A stretch of 64,000 bases of DNA. It comes from DATLFA01 sp039915945 (GTDB taxonomy: Bacteria; Actinomycetota; Acidimicrobiia; Acidimicrobiales; WLNW01). Within the stretch, counting starts at the first letter, position 1; each line of letters begins with the position of its first letter. The notes beneath the pieces were generated by a model. That model had not been told where the DNA came from, did not search any database, and saw nothing but the letters and a program-made list of their open reading frames with translations. The position numbers were made by a program, and so were the translations under genes. Of this stretch, positions 1-8,140 are shown piece after piece. The stretch covers positions 20,549-84,548 of the forward strand of contig JBDSMH010000032.1 in NCBI GenBank assembly GCA_039915945.1, written 5' to 3'.

Positions 1-437
1 CGGTAGGTCTCGTAACCGCCGCCGACCGCGCACAGCACCAACGTCGCGAGCACGGGATAGAGCAGCCAGATCCGTGTCCGGCTGCGCAGATCGCGCCGGG
101 CATGAACGGTCATCCAGACCGCGAGCGCGATCACTGCCGGTGGCCACACCCAGCCGAGTTGGTTGCCCGTCGGGGCGAAGCCGAGGATGCTCACACCGGC
201 CAACCCCATGCACGCCGCCGGCACGATCGCCCACCGTTGCGGCTGGTTCGTCCGCCGTTGCGAGAGCACTGCCAACATCGACCATGCCAGAGCGAATGCG
301 AGCAACACCGTCCCGGTGATGACGTGCTCCGGCGCACCGGCGAAGGGGCCGGCAACGAGTACGAGCGCGGCGACGGCGCCGCCGATCAACGATCCCGCCA
401 CTATTCGACCAATGTGGCCCTGAGGTGTGTTCTGCAT
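1..437 (-). CDS. Membrane-anchored alpha/beta hydrolase, N-terminal part (cut by window edge)
   Basis: The reading frame starts at an ATG at 437 on the minus strand, behind an AGAAGGAAC ribosome binding site, and stays open for 145 codons to the window edge. The translation has about four hydrophobic helices (roughly residues 12-30, 38-55, 75-90 and 98-112), then an RTRIWLLYP stretch and a last helix ending in VGGGYETY. From memory, actinobacterial alpha/beta hydrolases with a multi-helix membrane N-terminus carry this kind of segment just before the catalytic domain. The hydrolase domain itself lies outside the window, so the function is inferred only from this N-terminal pattern. It is divergent from the copper operon. 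Confidence 0.5.
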   Translation of the reverse strand, partial: MQNTPQGHIGRIVAGSLIGGAVAALVLVAGPFAGAPEHVITGTVLLAFALAWSMLAVLSQRRTNQPQRWAIVPAACMGLAGVSILGFAPTGNQLGWVWPPAVIALAVWMTVHARRDLRSRTRIWLLYPVLATLVLCAVGGGYETY

Positions 438-548
438 GGTGGTTCCTTCTGCGCTAGGTGTCACTGCTCATCACCATCGCCGTAAGGGGTAGGCGCACGC
501 ATCGGGCCCAACCCCTCAGATCTCGTGCCCGAGCCGATCGGCGGGCGG

Positions 549-596
549 TTGACATTACCCCCCAGGGGTATATCCTATTGATACCCCCCGGGGGTA
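549..596 (+). promoter_or_regulatory. Copper-operon promoter with two CsoR-type operators
   Basis: A TTGACA -35 box lies at 549-554 and a TATCCT -10 box at 571-576, with a 16-bp spacer. Two nearly identical 15-bp palindromes of the form TACCCCCC(A/G)GGGGTA sit at 556-570 (filling the spacer) and 582-596 (just downstream of the -10). GC-rich palindromes flanked by TA are the known DNA target of CsoR repressors, and a csoR gene is the last gene of this operon. Binding here should block RNA polymerase until Cu(I) releases the repressor. Confidence 0.8.
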
Positions 597-614
597 ATGT
601 GGAGCGAGGCTGAG

Positions 615-821
615 ATGAGTACCAGAGAGATTTCGGTGGCGGGCATGACCTGCGATCACTGCGTCCGTGCAGTGACGGCAGAGGTGGCGAAGATCGCAGG
701 CGTCGAGCGAGTCGATGTGAATCTGTCGACCGGATCGGTGACGGTTGTGTCCGTCGAGCCGATCGATCTCGCGGCCCTTGCCGCGGCGGTCGACGAAGCG
801 GGCTATGAGGTCGTGCAATGA
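615..821 (+). CDS. copZ: Copper chaperone CopZ (HMA domain)
   Basis: This 68-residue protein is a single heavy-metal-associated domain. It carries the Cu(I)-binding GMTCDHC motif near residue 10 and the GYEV signature near its C-terminus, and it should hand cytosolic Cu(I) to CopA. The ATG at 615 is preferred because GGAGCGAGG lies at the right distance; the in-frame ATG at 597 falls inside the second CsoR operator. It is the first gene of the copper operon, and its stop overlaps the next start by 4 bp (ATGA). Confidence 0.9.
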   Translation: MSTREISVAGMTCDHCVRAVTAEVAKIAGVERVDVNLSTGSVTVVSVEPIDLAALAAAVDEAGYEVVQ

Positions 822-1702
822 ACGTCGCGACCAAACTCGTGTCCTTCGGCGTGGTCCTCGGTGGCGTGTTCGTGTCGTCATTGGCCGTCGGCGCCGTTGC
901 GGGCCCGATCGATGTCGGCATAGCGAGCCACAACGAAACGATGTCCGACTCTTTGCATCTGGGCGAGACGGCGCCGCGAGGTGTGTCGATTGCGGCAGCC
1001 GGCTTCCGGTTCGAGCCATTGACCGCGGAGGTTCCCGCAGAGCGAGTTGCGGCTTTTCGCTTCCGTATCGTCGACGACGACGGCAACGCGGTCCGCCGCT
1101 TCGAGTTGAACCACGAACGGGAACTGCATCTCATCGTCGTGTCACGCAATCTGATCGACTACGCGCATGTGCATCCGGTGCGCGACGAGATGGGGGAGTG
1201 GTCGGTCGACCTGCCGGCGTTACCGGCGGGCTCATACCGAGTGCTGGCCGACTTCCGTGCCGCCGGCGCGGACGCAGTGACACTCGGAGCCGATCTCGTC
1301 GTCGCCGGTACGCCGCGCGCGGCGCTGGTGCCCGCTGCTGCCTCGACTGCGCGCGTCGGTGACTACGACATCGCGCTCGGTGGCGTCGCCCGCATCGGCG
1401 CCGCGGACCTGTCGTTCGACATCCGCCGCAACGGTGCCCCCGTCACCACCGATCCGTATCTCGGCGCGGCGGGACATCTCGTGGCCATCCGGTCGGGCGA
1501 CATGGCCTACCTGCACGTGCATCCGACCGACGACCACCAGAGTGCCGATGGAACGATCCGGTTCACGGCAGAGTTCCCGACCGCAGGTGTGTATCGACTG
1601 TTCTTGGACTTCAGCCATGAGGGCGTCGTGCGCACCGCCGCCTTCACCGTCGTGATCCAACCGAGTCCGTCGCCGTCACGCTCTGCAACTGGAGGTCATT
1701 GA
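818..1702 (+). CDS. Secreted or membrane-anchored protein with two HVHP motifs, copper-operon member
   Basis: The 294-residue product starts with a short basic end and a hydrophobic segment (about residues 8-29), so it is probably exported. The rest looks like two related beta-rich domains. Each contains a histidine-rich motif of the form (H)L-x(n)-Y-x-HVHP: HVHP at 117-120, preceded by ELHLIVVS, and HVHP at 233-236, preceded by GHLVAI. Clustered His residues in an exported protein between copZ and copA suggest metal binding outside the membrane. I do not recognise a named family, and a copper role is inferred from the motif and operon position. It overlaps copZ by 4 bp. Confidence 0.7.
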   Translation: MNVATKLVSFGVVLGGVFVSSLAVGAVAGPIDVGIASHNETMSDSLHLGETAPRGVSIAAAGFRFEPLTAEVPAERVAAFRFRIVDDDGNAVRRFELNHERELHLIVVSRNLIDYAHVHPVRDEMGEWSVDLPALPAGSYRVLADFRAAGADAVTLGADLVVAGTPRAALVPAAASTARVGDYDIALGGVARIGAADLSFDIRRNGAPVTTDPYLGAAGHLVAIRSGDMAYLHVHPTDDHQSADGTIRFTAEFPTAGVYRLFLDFSHEGVVRTAAFTVVIQPSPSPSRSATGGH

Positions 1703-1703
1703 C

Positions 1704-3968
1704 ATGGCCGCGGTCGATGAGTCATCCCGCCACGACATCGAGCTCGACATCGAGGGCATGACGTGCACGAGCTGTGCCGCACGTATCGAAAAGCGCCTCA
1801 ACCGTCTCGACGGGGTCACCGCAACGGTGAACTACGTGACCGAAAAGGCAAAGGTGACGTTGCCGGCGACAGTGTCGACCGACGAATTGGTCGCCGCCGT
1901 CGCGTCGGCGGGCTACACGGCTCGCGTTCCCCATTCGGTGCCGCCGGACGCGCCGGCAGAGTCCCACGACCATCCCACTGGCGCGCTGCAACAGCGGCTG
2001 TTGCTCTCCGCTCTGTTGGCGCTCCCGGTCGTTGCGCTGTCGATGATTCCGGCGCTGCAGTTCGATTCGTGGCAATGGTTGTCGTTCGCACTCGCCGCAC
2101 CGGTTGTCAGTTGGGGCGCGTGGCCGTTCCACAGAGCAACGTGGGCGAATCTTCGCCATGGCGCCGCCACGATGGACACGCTGATCTCGGTCGGCACGCT
2201 CGCAGCGTTCGGCTGGTCCGTCTACGCGTTGTTCTTCGGCGACGCCGGCGAACCCAGCTTTCGGCACGGGTTCTCGCTCGGTCCCGAGCGCGGCATGGGG
2301 GCCAGCCAGATCTACCTCGAAGTCGCCGCCGGCGTAACTGTCTTCATACTTGCGGGCCGTTACTTCGAAGCGCGCGCCAAGCGACGTTCGGGCGCCGCGC
2401 TGAGAGCGCTGCTCGAACTCGGCGCGAAAGATGTCGCGGTCATCCGTGATGGCGCCGAGATACTCGTGCCCGTCGAGCAACTCTCCGTTGGCGATCGATT
2501 CGTGGCGCGCCCTGGAGAAAAAATCGCAACCGACGGTGTCATCGAAGATGGGGCGTCCGCAATCGACGCGTCGTTGTTGACCGGCGAGGCGGTACCCGTC
2601 GAAGTTGGCCCCGGTGACGATGTAATCGGGGCGACGATCAATGTCGGGGGACGCATCGTCGTGCGCGCCACCCGAGTCGGGTCCGATACTGCGCTGGCGC
2701 AGATCGCCCGGCTCGTCGAGAACGCACAAACGGGCAAAGCGAAGATCCAGCGGCTCGCCGATCGAGTGTCGGCAGTGTTCGTACCCATCGTCATCGCGCT
2801 GTCGGTGGCGACGCTCGGATTCTGGTGGACCGCTGCGTCGAGCAACGGAGCAACCACTGCGTTCACTGCCGCAGTGGCGGTACTCATCATCGCGTGCCCG
2901 TGTGCTTTGGGCTTGGCTACGCCCACCGCGCTGATGGTCGGCACCGGTCGCGGCGCACAGTTGGGGATACTGATCAAGGGCCCCGAAGTGCTCGAGTCGA
3001 CGCGCCGGATCGACACCGTCGTACTCGACAAGACCGGCACGGTGACGAGCGGTGAAATGCGCGTCGTAGAGGTGGTGACGACCGGTGATACCTCCGCCGA
3101 CGAAGCACTGGCGCTCGCCGGCGCGATCGAAGGAGCATCGCAACACCCGATCGCCAAGGCGATCGCCGCCGCGGCACGCGCTCGAGAGGCGTCGTTGCGG
3201 CCGGTCGAGTCGTTCACCAACACCAACGGTCTCGGGGTGTACGGCATGGTGGACGGGCACGCCATCGTGGTCGGGCGGGAGCGATTCCTCGCCGACTGGG
3301 CCATGCATGCCGACGACACATTGCGGGCCGCGCGCGACGCGGCGGAAGCCGTTGGGCAAACGGCGGTTTTCGTGGGCTGGGACGGCGCCATGCGCGCGCT
3401 CGTGGTGGTGGCCGACACGGTGAAGCGCACCTCGGCCGAAGCGATCGCGGGCATGCGTGCGCTCGGCCTGCGCCCCGTGTTGCTGACCGGCGACAACCGC
3501 CGGGCCGCCGATGCGGTTGCGGCGGCCGTCGGGATCGACGAAGTGATCGCCGAGGTCTTACCGGCCGACAAGGTCGACGTGATACGGCGCTTGCAGGGCG
3601 AGGGCCGCGTCGTCGCGATGGTCGGTGATGGTGTCAACGATGCGGCGGCGCTCGCTCAGGCTGATCTCGGTCTTGCCATGGGCACCGGCGCCGATGTCGC
3701 CATCGAAGCGTCGGACCTCACCTTGGTTCGGGGCGATCTGCGAGCCGTGGTCGATGCAATCCGATTGGCGCGCCGAACCCTCACCACGATCAAAGGCAAT
3801 CTGTTTTGGGCGTTCGCCTACAACTTGGCCGCGCTCCCGCTCGCCGCGGCGGGGCTGTTGAATCCGATGCTCGCCGGCGCCGCGATGGCGCTCTCCAGCG
3901 TGTTCGTCGTGTCCAACAGCTTGCGCCTGCGCGGCTTCAAACCGAACCATGCCGAAACAACCGACTGA
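1704..3968 (+). CDS. copA: Cu(I)-exporting P1B-type ATPase CopA
   Basis: This is a full-length P1B-ATPase of 754 residues. Landmarks are an N-terminal HMA domain with GMTCTSC (18-24), the actuator TGEA loop (293-296), the transmembrane CPC metal site (398-400), the phosphorylated Asp in DKTGT (442-446), the SQHP nucleotide-binding motif (480-482) and GDGVND (641-646). The helix-7 and helix-8 residues YN (706-707) and M728/SS (731-732) are those of Cu(I)/Ag(I)-specific P1B-1 pumps. GGAGG precedes the ATG. It sits 1 bp after the HVHP gene and overlaps the annotated end of csoR's longest frame, so it is part of one operon. Confidence 0.95.
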   Translation: MAAVDESSRHDIELDIEGMTCTSCAARIEKRLNRLDGVTATVNYVTEKAKVTLPATVSTDELVAAVASAGYTARVPHSVPPDAPAESHDHPTGALQQRLLLSALLALPVVALSMIPALQFDSWQWLSFALAAPVVSWGAWPFHRATWANLRHGAATMDTLISVGTLAAFGWSVYALFFGDAGEPSFRHGFSLGPERGMGASQIYLEVAAGVTVFILAGRYFEARAKRRSGAALRALLELGAKDVAVIRDGAEILVPVEQLSVGDRFVARPGEKIATDGVIEDGASAIDASLLTGEAVPVEVGPGDDVIGATINVGGRIVVRATRVGSDTALAQIARLVENAQTGKAKIQRLADRVSAVFVPIVIALSVATLGFWWTAASSNGATTAFTAAVAVLIIACPCALGLATPTALMVGTGRGAQLGILIKGPEVLESTRRIDTVVLDKTGTVTSGEMRVVEVVTTGDTSADEALALAGAIEGASQHPIAKAIAAAARAREASLRPVESFTNTNGLGVYGMVDGHAIVVGRERFLADWAMHADDTLRAARDAAEAVGQTAVFVGWDGAMRALVVVADTVKRTSAEAIAGMRALGLRPVLLTGDNRRAADAVAAAVGIDEVIAEVLPADKVDVIRRLQGEGRVVAMVGDGVNDAAALAQADLGLAMGTGADVAIEASDLTLVRGDLRAVVDAIRLARRTLTTIKGNLFWAFAYNLAALPLAAAGLLNPMLAGAAMALSSVFVVSNSLRLRGFKPNHAETTD

Positions 3969-3978
3969 TCCAGGAGCG

Positions 3979-4263
3979 ATGATGCCCGGCTATGTAACGC
4001 AGAAGGAAGAGCTGACCAAACGGCTTGCCCGCATCGAGGGTCAAGTGCGAGGGCTGTCGCGTATGGTCGACGAAGAGCGCTACTGCATCGACATTCTCGA
4101 CCAGATCTCCGCGGTGAACCGCGCCCTCGAGAGAGTTGCCGTGGGGCTCATGCGCGATCACCTCGGCCACTGCGTCAAGGACGCGGTTGCCCAAGGCGGC
4201 GCGCAGGCCACCGAAAAGATCGAAGAAGCCACAGAGGCGATCGCGCGGTTGTTGCGCAGTTGA
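3979..4263 (+). CDS. csoR: Copper-sensing repressor CsoR
   Basis: This 94-residue all-helical DUF156 protein closes the copper operon. With the ATG at 3979 (ribosome site CAGGAGCG) the Cu(I) ligands fall at Cys36, His61 and Cys65, the same numbering as M. tuberculosis CsoR, which supports this start. A longer frame could begin at 3949 inside copA. Cu(I) binding would release it from the two palindromes upstream of copZ, giving feedback control of its own operon. Confidence 0.92.
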   Translation: MMPGYVTQKEELTKRLARIEGQVRGLSRMVDEERYCIDILDQISAVNRALERVAVGLMRDHLGHCVKDAVAQGGAQATEKIEEATEAIARLLRS

Positions 4264-4280
4264 CCGTTGCTGCTGCGAGG

Positions 4281-4724
4281 TCAGGAGTCAGCGTCGATGA
4301 CGCCGCGCACCCAGGCCACCAGTCGGTCCTCGGGCAACGCACCGACTTGGCGCGCGATGGGTTTGCCATCGCGCAGTATCAACAATGTGGGGATGCCCAG
4401 CACGTCGAACCGTGCGGATACGCCGGGCGCGTCATCGACATTGACCTTGATGACCTTCAGCTTGCCCGCGAACTCGGTCGAGGCGCGCTCGACGCCGGGC
4501 GCGACCATGCGGCATGGCCCACACCACGGTGCCCATAGATCGACCAGCACCGGCACGCTGCTGCGGGCGGCGGCGGCAAAGTCGTTGTCGGCCGCGTTGA
4601 CGAGCCACGGCAGGTCGACATGACACGATGCGCAGTGGGGGAGTCCGGACGCAGTCGACGGCACCCGATTCTTCGTCCCACACGATGGGCACACCACGAT
4701 CTGTTCCCTCTCAGCGGATTTCAT
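4281..4724 (-). CDS. trxC: Thioredoxin 2 with N-terminal zinc ribbon
   Basis: The 147-residue protein combines an N-terminal zinc ribbon (CPSC at 12-15, CASC at 31-34) with a thioredoxin fold whose active site is WCGPC (67-71). The cis-Pro is in GIPTL. That layout is typical of TrxC/thioredoxin-2, a cytosolic oxidative-stress disulfide reductase. It converges on csoR (17 bp apart) and diverges from the arsR operon, so it may share that control region. Confidence 0.9.
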   Translation of the reverse strand: MKSAEREQIVVCPSCGTKNRVPSTASGLPHCASCHVDLPWLVNAADNDFAAAARSSVPVLVDLWAPWCGPCRMVAPGVERASTEFAGKLKVIKVNVDDAPGVSARFDVLGIPTLLILRDGKPIARQVGALPEDRLVAWVRGVIDADS

Positions 4725-4740
4725 TCCTCAGTCCTTCTTG

Positions 4741-4754
4741 CATATGCGCATGTG
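4741..4754. promoter_or_regulatory. Inverted repeat in the trxC/arsR divergent promoter region
   Basis: The 74-bp gap between the divergent trxC and arsR genes contains an imperfect palindrome CAYATGCGCATRTG centred on a CG, followed by AT-rich TGTGAATATAC. It is the only AT-rich, symmetric stretch there and a reasonable operator for the adjacent ArsR-family repressor. That assignment is inferred from position only. Confidence 0.4.
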
Positions 4755-4798
4755 TGAATATACTGGGCCGATACGCGTTGTAGGTCGGGGAGGATTCG

Positions 4799-5179
4799 AT
4801 GCGAGAGCGTCGTGGCGGTGTCAGCGTCATCGACGGCAGCCTCCGAGCCGAGCTCGAAGAGTTGACGACGAACATGTGCCGCGCACTGAACGATCCGAAG
4901 CGGTTGATGATCCTCTACGCACTCGGCGATCAACAACGTTCGGTCGGTGATCTGTGCGAGCTTCTCGATCTGGCGCAATCGAACGTCTCGCAGCACCTCG
5001 CGGTGTTGCGCGACCGCGGCATCGTCGACAGCACGCGTGAGGCGAACCGCATCATCTACACACTGCGCGATCAACGCGTGCTCCACGCCATCGACTTGCT
5101 GCGCAACGTGATGAACGACGAGGTCGCCCGGCGCCACGCGCTCGGTCGACGCCGTCCGGCGAAAGGGGCGCGAGGATGA
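4799..5179 (+). CDS. ArsR-family transcriptional regulator
   Basis: The 126-residue protein has the ArsR/SmtB winged-helix fold. A helix around residues 24-43 (RALNDPKRLMIL) is followed by the helix-turn-helix SVGDLCELLDLAQSNVSQHL (48-67) and the wing. It lacks the CxC arsenic box in the recognition helix but has cysteines at 27 and 53, so a thiol- or persulfide-based switch is possible. GGGGAGGA precedes the ATG. Its stop overlaps the next start (ATGA), so it probably controls the downstream desulfurase-like gene and perhaps divergent trxC. Confidence 0.85.
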   Translation: MRERRGGVSVIDGSLRAELEELTTNMCRALNDPKRLMILYALGDQQRSVGDLCELLDLAQSNVSQHLAVLRDRGIVDSTREANRIIYTLRDQRVLHAIDLLRNVMNDEVARRHALGRRRPAKGARG

Positions 5180-6561
5180 GCAGCCTTGGTTCTCCCATCC
5201 GCCTCGTCGGCGACGGTTTGACGGTGCCCTGTGTCGACGGCACGGAGCGGCCCTATCTCTGTCTGGACGTCGCCGCATCCAGTGCTGCGCTCCCTGTGGT
5301 CGCGGACAGAGTGAGCGCCTTCTTGCCGTGGTACTCGAGCGTGCACCGCGGTGCCGGATGGAAGTCGCAATTGGCGACCTGCGAATACGAAGACGCCCGT
5401 GCCGCCGCGCTCGCGTTCGCCGGACGCACAGATGGCGACGACGACGTCGCCATCATCTGTCGCAACACGACCGAGGCCATCAATCATCTGGCCTACCGTC
5501 TCCAACTCGAGCCGCACGATGTCGTCGCCACGACCGTTGTCGAACATCACGCCAACCTCTTGCCGTGGTCTCGGCTGGCGACGATGCGCTACGTCGAGTG
5601 CGGTCGCGATGGCATGTTCGATATCGACGACGTCATCCGAGCGCTCGACCTCGAGCCACGGCCAAAGCTCCTTGCCATCACCGGCGCATCGAACGTCACC
5701 GGCTGGATGCCGCCCCTCGATCCGATCATCGAGGCCGCGCATCAACGAGGCGTGCCCGTGCTCGTCGACGCCGCCCAACTCGCCCCTCATCGACCGCTTC
5801 CCCGCACCGCCGACTACCTGGCCTGGAGCGGCCACAAGATGTACGCACCGTTCGGTGCCGGGGTGCTCATCGGTCCCCGCCAAACGTTCGCCACCGGCGA
5901 CCCGTTCCTCGCCGGCGGCGGTGCCGTCGATCTCGTCGACCTCAACGAGGTCATATGGACCGATCCCCCCGAGCGCGAGGAAGCCGGCTCACCGAACCTC
6001 CTCGGGGCGGTCGCGCTCCACGCGGCCATCGCCGAACTCGCTCGTATTGGTTGGGACGACGTCGTGGCGCATGATCGGGCCGTCGCCGCGCATCTCCGTG
6101 ACGGGCTGTCGGCGATCGACGGTGTCCGTGTGCTGGGCGCGGTTCCGGCTGATTCGTTGCCCGCCGTTTCGTTCGTCGTCGATCGCGTGCCGTACGCGCT
6201 CGTGTCGGCGCGGCTCAGTGCCGAACACGGCATCGGTGTCCGCCACGGCTGCTTCTGCGCGCACCCGTACCTGCTGCGGTTGCTCGACCTCCGTCCGGCT
6301 GAGGTCGCCGACTATCGCGCCGCCGTCATTCGCGGCGATCGCCGCCACATCCCCGGTGCGGTGCGGGCCAGTGCCGGCATCTCGACCACCCCGGAAGAAG
6401 TCGACCGATTCCTCGACGCGTTGCGCGGTATCGCTGCCGGGGCGCCCCCGCCGGTGCCATACGAACAGGACCCGCACACCGGCGATTACTGGCCACAAAC
6501 GGGCAACCCCGCTTGGTCGAGCCCAGGCCGACATCTGGGCGCGTCATGCGCCCGGGGATAG
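5176..6561 (+). CDS. Class V aminotransferase / cysteine desulfurase-like PLP enzyme
   Basis: This 461-residue fold-type I PLP enzyme resembles SufS/Csd selenocysteine lyases and cysteine desulfurases. It has VDAAQ (197-201, the cofactor-nitrogen Asp), the Schiff-base lysine in SGHKM (Lys221) and a loop RHGCFCAHP (356-364) that could carry the catalytic cysteine. The C-terminus is about 50 residues longer than usual. It is translationally coupled to arsR. No SufBCDU or IscU partners are nearby, so a dedicated desulfurase for stress or thiol chemistry is more likely than general Fe-S assembly. The exact substrate cannot be read from the sequence. Confidence 0.8.
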   Translation: MSSLGSPIRLVGDGLTVPCVDGTERPYLCLDVAASSAALPVVADRVSAFLPWYSSVHRGAGWKSQLATCEYEDARAAALAFAGRTDGDDDVAIICRNTTEAINHLAYRLQLEPHDVVATTVVEHHANLLPWSRLATMRYVECGRDGMFDIDDVIRALDLEPRPKLLAITGASNVTGWMPPLDPIIEAAHQRGVPVLVDAAQLAPHRPLPRTADYLAWSGHKMYAPFGAGVLIGPRQTFATGDPFLAGGGAVDLVDLNEVIWTDPPEREEAGSPNLLGAVALHAAIAELARIGWDDVVAHDRAVAAHLRDGLSAIDGVRVLGAVPADSLPAVSFVVDRVPYALVSARLSAEHGIGVRHGCFCAHPYLLRLLDLRPAEVADYRAAVIRGDRRHIPGAVRASAGISTTPEEVDRFLDALRGIAAGAPPPVPYEQDPHTGDYWPQTGNPAWSSPGRHLGASCARG

Positions 6562-6562
6562 C

Positions 6563-7267
6563 GTGACATTTCGCATGGACGAAAATCTAGAACACCGTTC
6601 TCACGAAGACGTCTTGGCCGAACTCGTCGCTGTGTCCGGTAAGCGCGTCGTCGATGTCGGCTGTGGATCGGGCGCGCTGGTCCGCTGGCTGCGCGGTCAC
6701 GACGCCGAGGTTATCGGCGTCGAGTGCGGAGCAGTGATGCTGAGGATGGCCCGCGAATCCGATCCTGACCATCTCGAGTCGTACGTCGAAGGCGTGGGCC
6801 AAGACCTCCCGCTCGACGATGACGAGTTCGACGTCGTCATCTACTCGTACTCGCTCCATCACGTCCCCGCAGCGAGCATGCTCGATGCACTGCGCGAGGC
6901 CCGTCGAGTGCTACGGCCCGACGGCGTTTTGTATGTCGTGGAACCGATCGCTGCGGGACCGGGTCACGAGATCATCAAGCTCATCGACGACGAGACCGAG
7001 GTTCGCAGTCTGGCGCAAGCCGCGCTCGAACACGCGAAAGACGTGGGACTACGTCTGAAGGCCGAGCACCGCTACAGCAGCCGTATGGTGCTGACCGGGG
7101 CCGATGCGTTGATCGAACGCGTCGTCGGGGTGGATCCGCGACGCGCCCGCCGCATGGAACAACAGCGCGCGCTGTTCGTCGAACGATTCAACGGGCTGGC
7201 GACCCCGGTCGAGGGTGGCTACGCGTTGGACCAAGAGAACCGGGTCAAGATCTTCGGTAAATACTGA
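6563..7267 (+). CDS. SAM-dependent class I methyltransferase
   Basis: The protein has a Rossmann methyltransferase core: motif I VVDVGCGSGALV, an acidic residue after strand 2 (IGVECG), then DLPLDDDEFDVVIYSYSLHH and RVLRPDGVLYVVEP. These are characteristic of the Methyltransf_11 family. I chose the GTG at 6563 because GGGGA lies just upstream; an ATG at 6575 is the alternative. It begins 1 bp after the desulfurase-like gene and is probably the third gene of the arsR operon. Its substrate is unknown. Confidence 0.8.
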   Translation: MTFRMDENLEHRSHEDVLAELVAVSGKRVVDVGCGSGALVRWLRGHDAEVIGVECGAVMLRMARESDPDHLESYVEGVGQDLPLDDDEFDVVIYSYSLHHVPAASMLDALREARRVLRPDGVLYVVEPIAAGPGHEIIKLIDDETEVRSLAQAALEHAKDVGLRLKAEHRYSSRMVLTGADALIERVVGVDPRRARRMEQQRALFVERFNGLATPVEGGYALDQENRVKIFGKY

Positions 7268-7338
7268 GCGGCACCGGTCTTCGACAATCGTCAATCTTGA
7301 TCATCGACTTTTGTGGATGGCGAGCGCACGCTCGATCT

Positions 7339-7668
7339 ATGGACACTTCCCTTTTCGTACTGCGCAACGAAGCCACGGCAACGGCCTTTCGCCACGAGAC
7401 GCTCGACGACGCGCTCGAGACCCTGAACAACGAGGTTGGTGAACGCGATCTGTGGGTCCTCTTCGAGCTGGACCGGATTCGCGCCGCCACCGGCGGGTGG
7501 CCGAAGGGCGTGGCCACATCAAACGCCCGCGGGGCCCCTCCGCACCCGGCAACCGGTGGAGGGAGCCGTGAACCGTCAGAAGCCGCATTCACCACGGCGC
7601 GCCGTAGCGTGACCGAGGTATCGACGGTGTTGCTCCGGACCATGGTGACCCGCCCCACGCGAACGTGA
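7339..7668 (+). CDS. Hypothetical small protein (doubtful)
   Basis: An ATG-started frame of 109 codons whose first 55 residues (MDTSLFVLRN ... ELDRIRAATGG) have a credible composition. The second half is low-complexity and overlaps a GC-rich hairpin (7536-7541 pairing with 7558-7563). There is no clear ribosome site. If real, the coding part may end before the hairpin. I do not recognise a family. Confidence 0.3.
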   Translation: MDTSLFVLRNEATATAFRHETLDDALETLNNEVGERDLWVLFELDRIRAATGGWPKGVATSNARGAPPHPATGGGSREPSEAAFTTARRSVTEVSTVLLRTMVTRPTRT

Positions 7669-7678
7669 GGTAGCGGAC

Positions 7679-8140
7679 ATGGACACTCAGGGCAACATGA
7701 ACGGCGCGATTCTCGAGGAACTCCAACTGGACGCCTGCGTCAACCTGTTGCGATCGACGGCCGTTGGACGGATCGCGTTCCTCCTGGAGACCTATCCGGT
7801 CGTGTTCCCTGTCAACTATCGACTGGTCGGCGATGGTGAGGAAATGCGACTGCTGTTGCAGACGCGGCCGGGCAACACAATTGACAAGGCGCATCAGCGA
7901 GTGGGATTCCAGATCGACGGCCTCGACAACACGGAAGGCGGTTGGTCAGTACTTGTGCGCGGGAAGATGCAACACCTTCGGGATCCCGCCCACACGGAGT
8001 TCCTCGCATCGCTCGATCCGACGCCTTGGGTGCCGGCGGACCGTGACGCGTGGATCGCGATCGAGCCGGTCGTGATCACGGGGCGCCGCTTGCGAGCCGG
8101 GGGCAATCCATGGCCGTTCGATGTTCGCGGCTATTGGTAG
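7679..8140 (+). CDS. Pyridoxamine 5'-phosphate oxidase-like flavin-binding protein
   Basis: This 153-residue protein has the split-barrel pattern of the PNPOx-like/FMN-binding superfamily: an N-terminal helix with LLRSTAVGRIAF, strands including VVFPVNYRLVGD, and a GWSVLVRGKM strand. Members bind FMN, F420 or haem, and many actinobacterial ones are F420-dependent reductases. No feature here decides the cofactor. GAGGTAGCGGAC provides a ribosome site for the ATG at 7679. Confidence 0.75.
   Translation: MDTQGNMNGAILEELQLDACVNLLRSTAVGRIAFLLETYPVVFPVNYRLVGDGEEMRLLLQTRPGNTIDKAHQRVGFQIDGLDNTEGGWSVLVRGKMQHLRDPAHTEFLASLDPTPWVPADRDAWIAIEPVVITGRRLRAGGNPWPFDVRGYW

Noticed and set aside
1722..3359. Minus-strand frame of 545 codons opposite copA
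   Set aside because: Antisense shadow; copA is complete with all P-type ATPase motifs.
5351..6562. Long Ser/Arg/Pro-rich frame fused ahead of the methyltransferase
   Set aside because: It is the shifted frame of the desulfurase-like gene. Only the part after 6563 has methyltransferase motifs.
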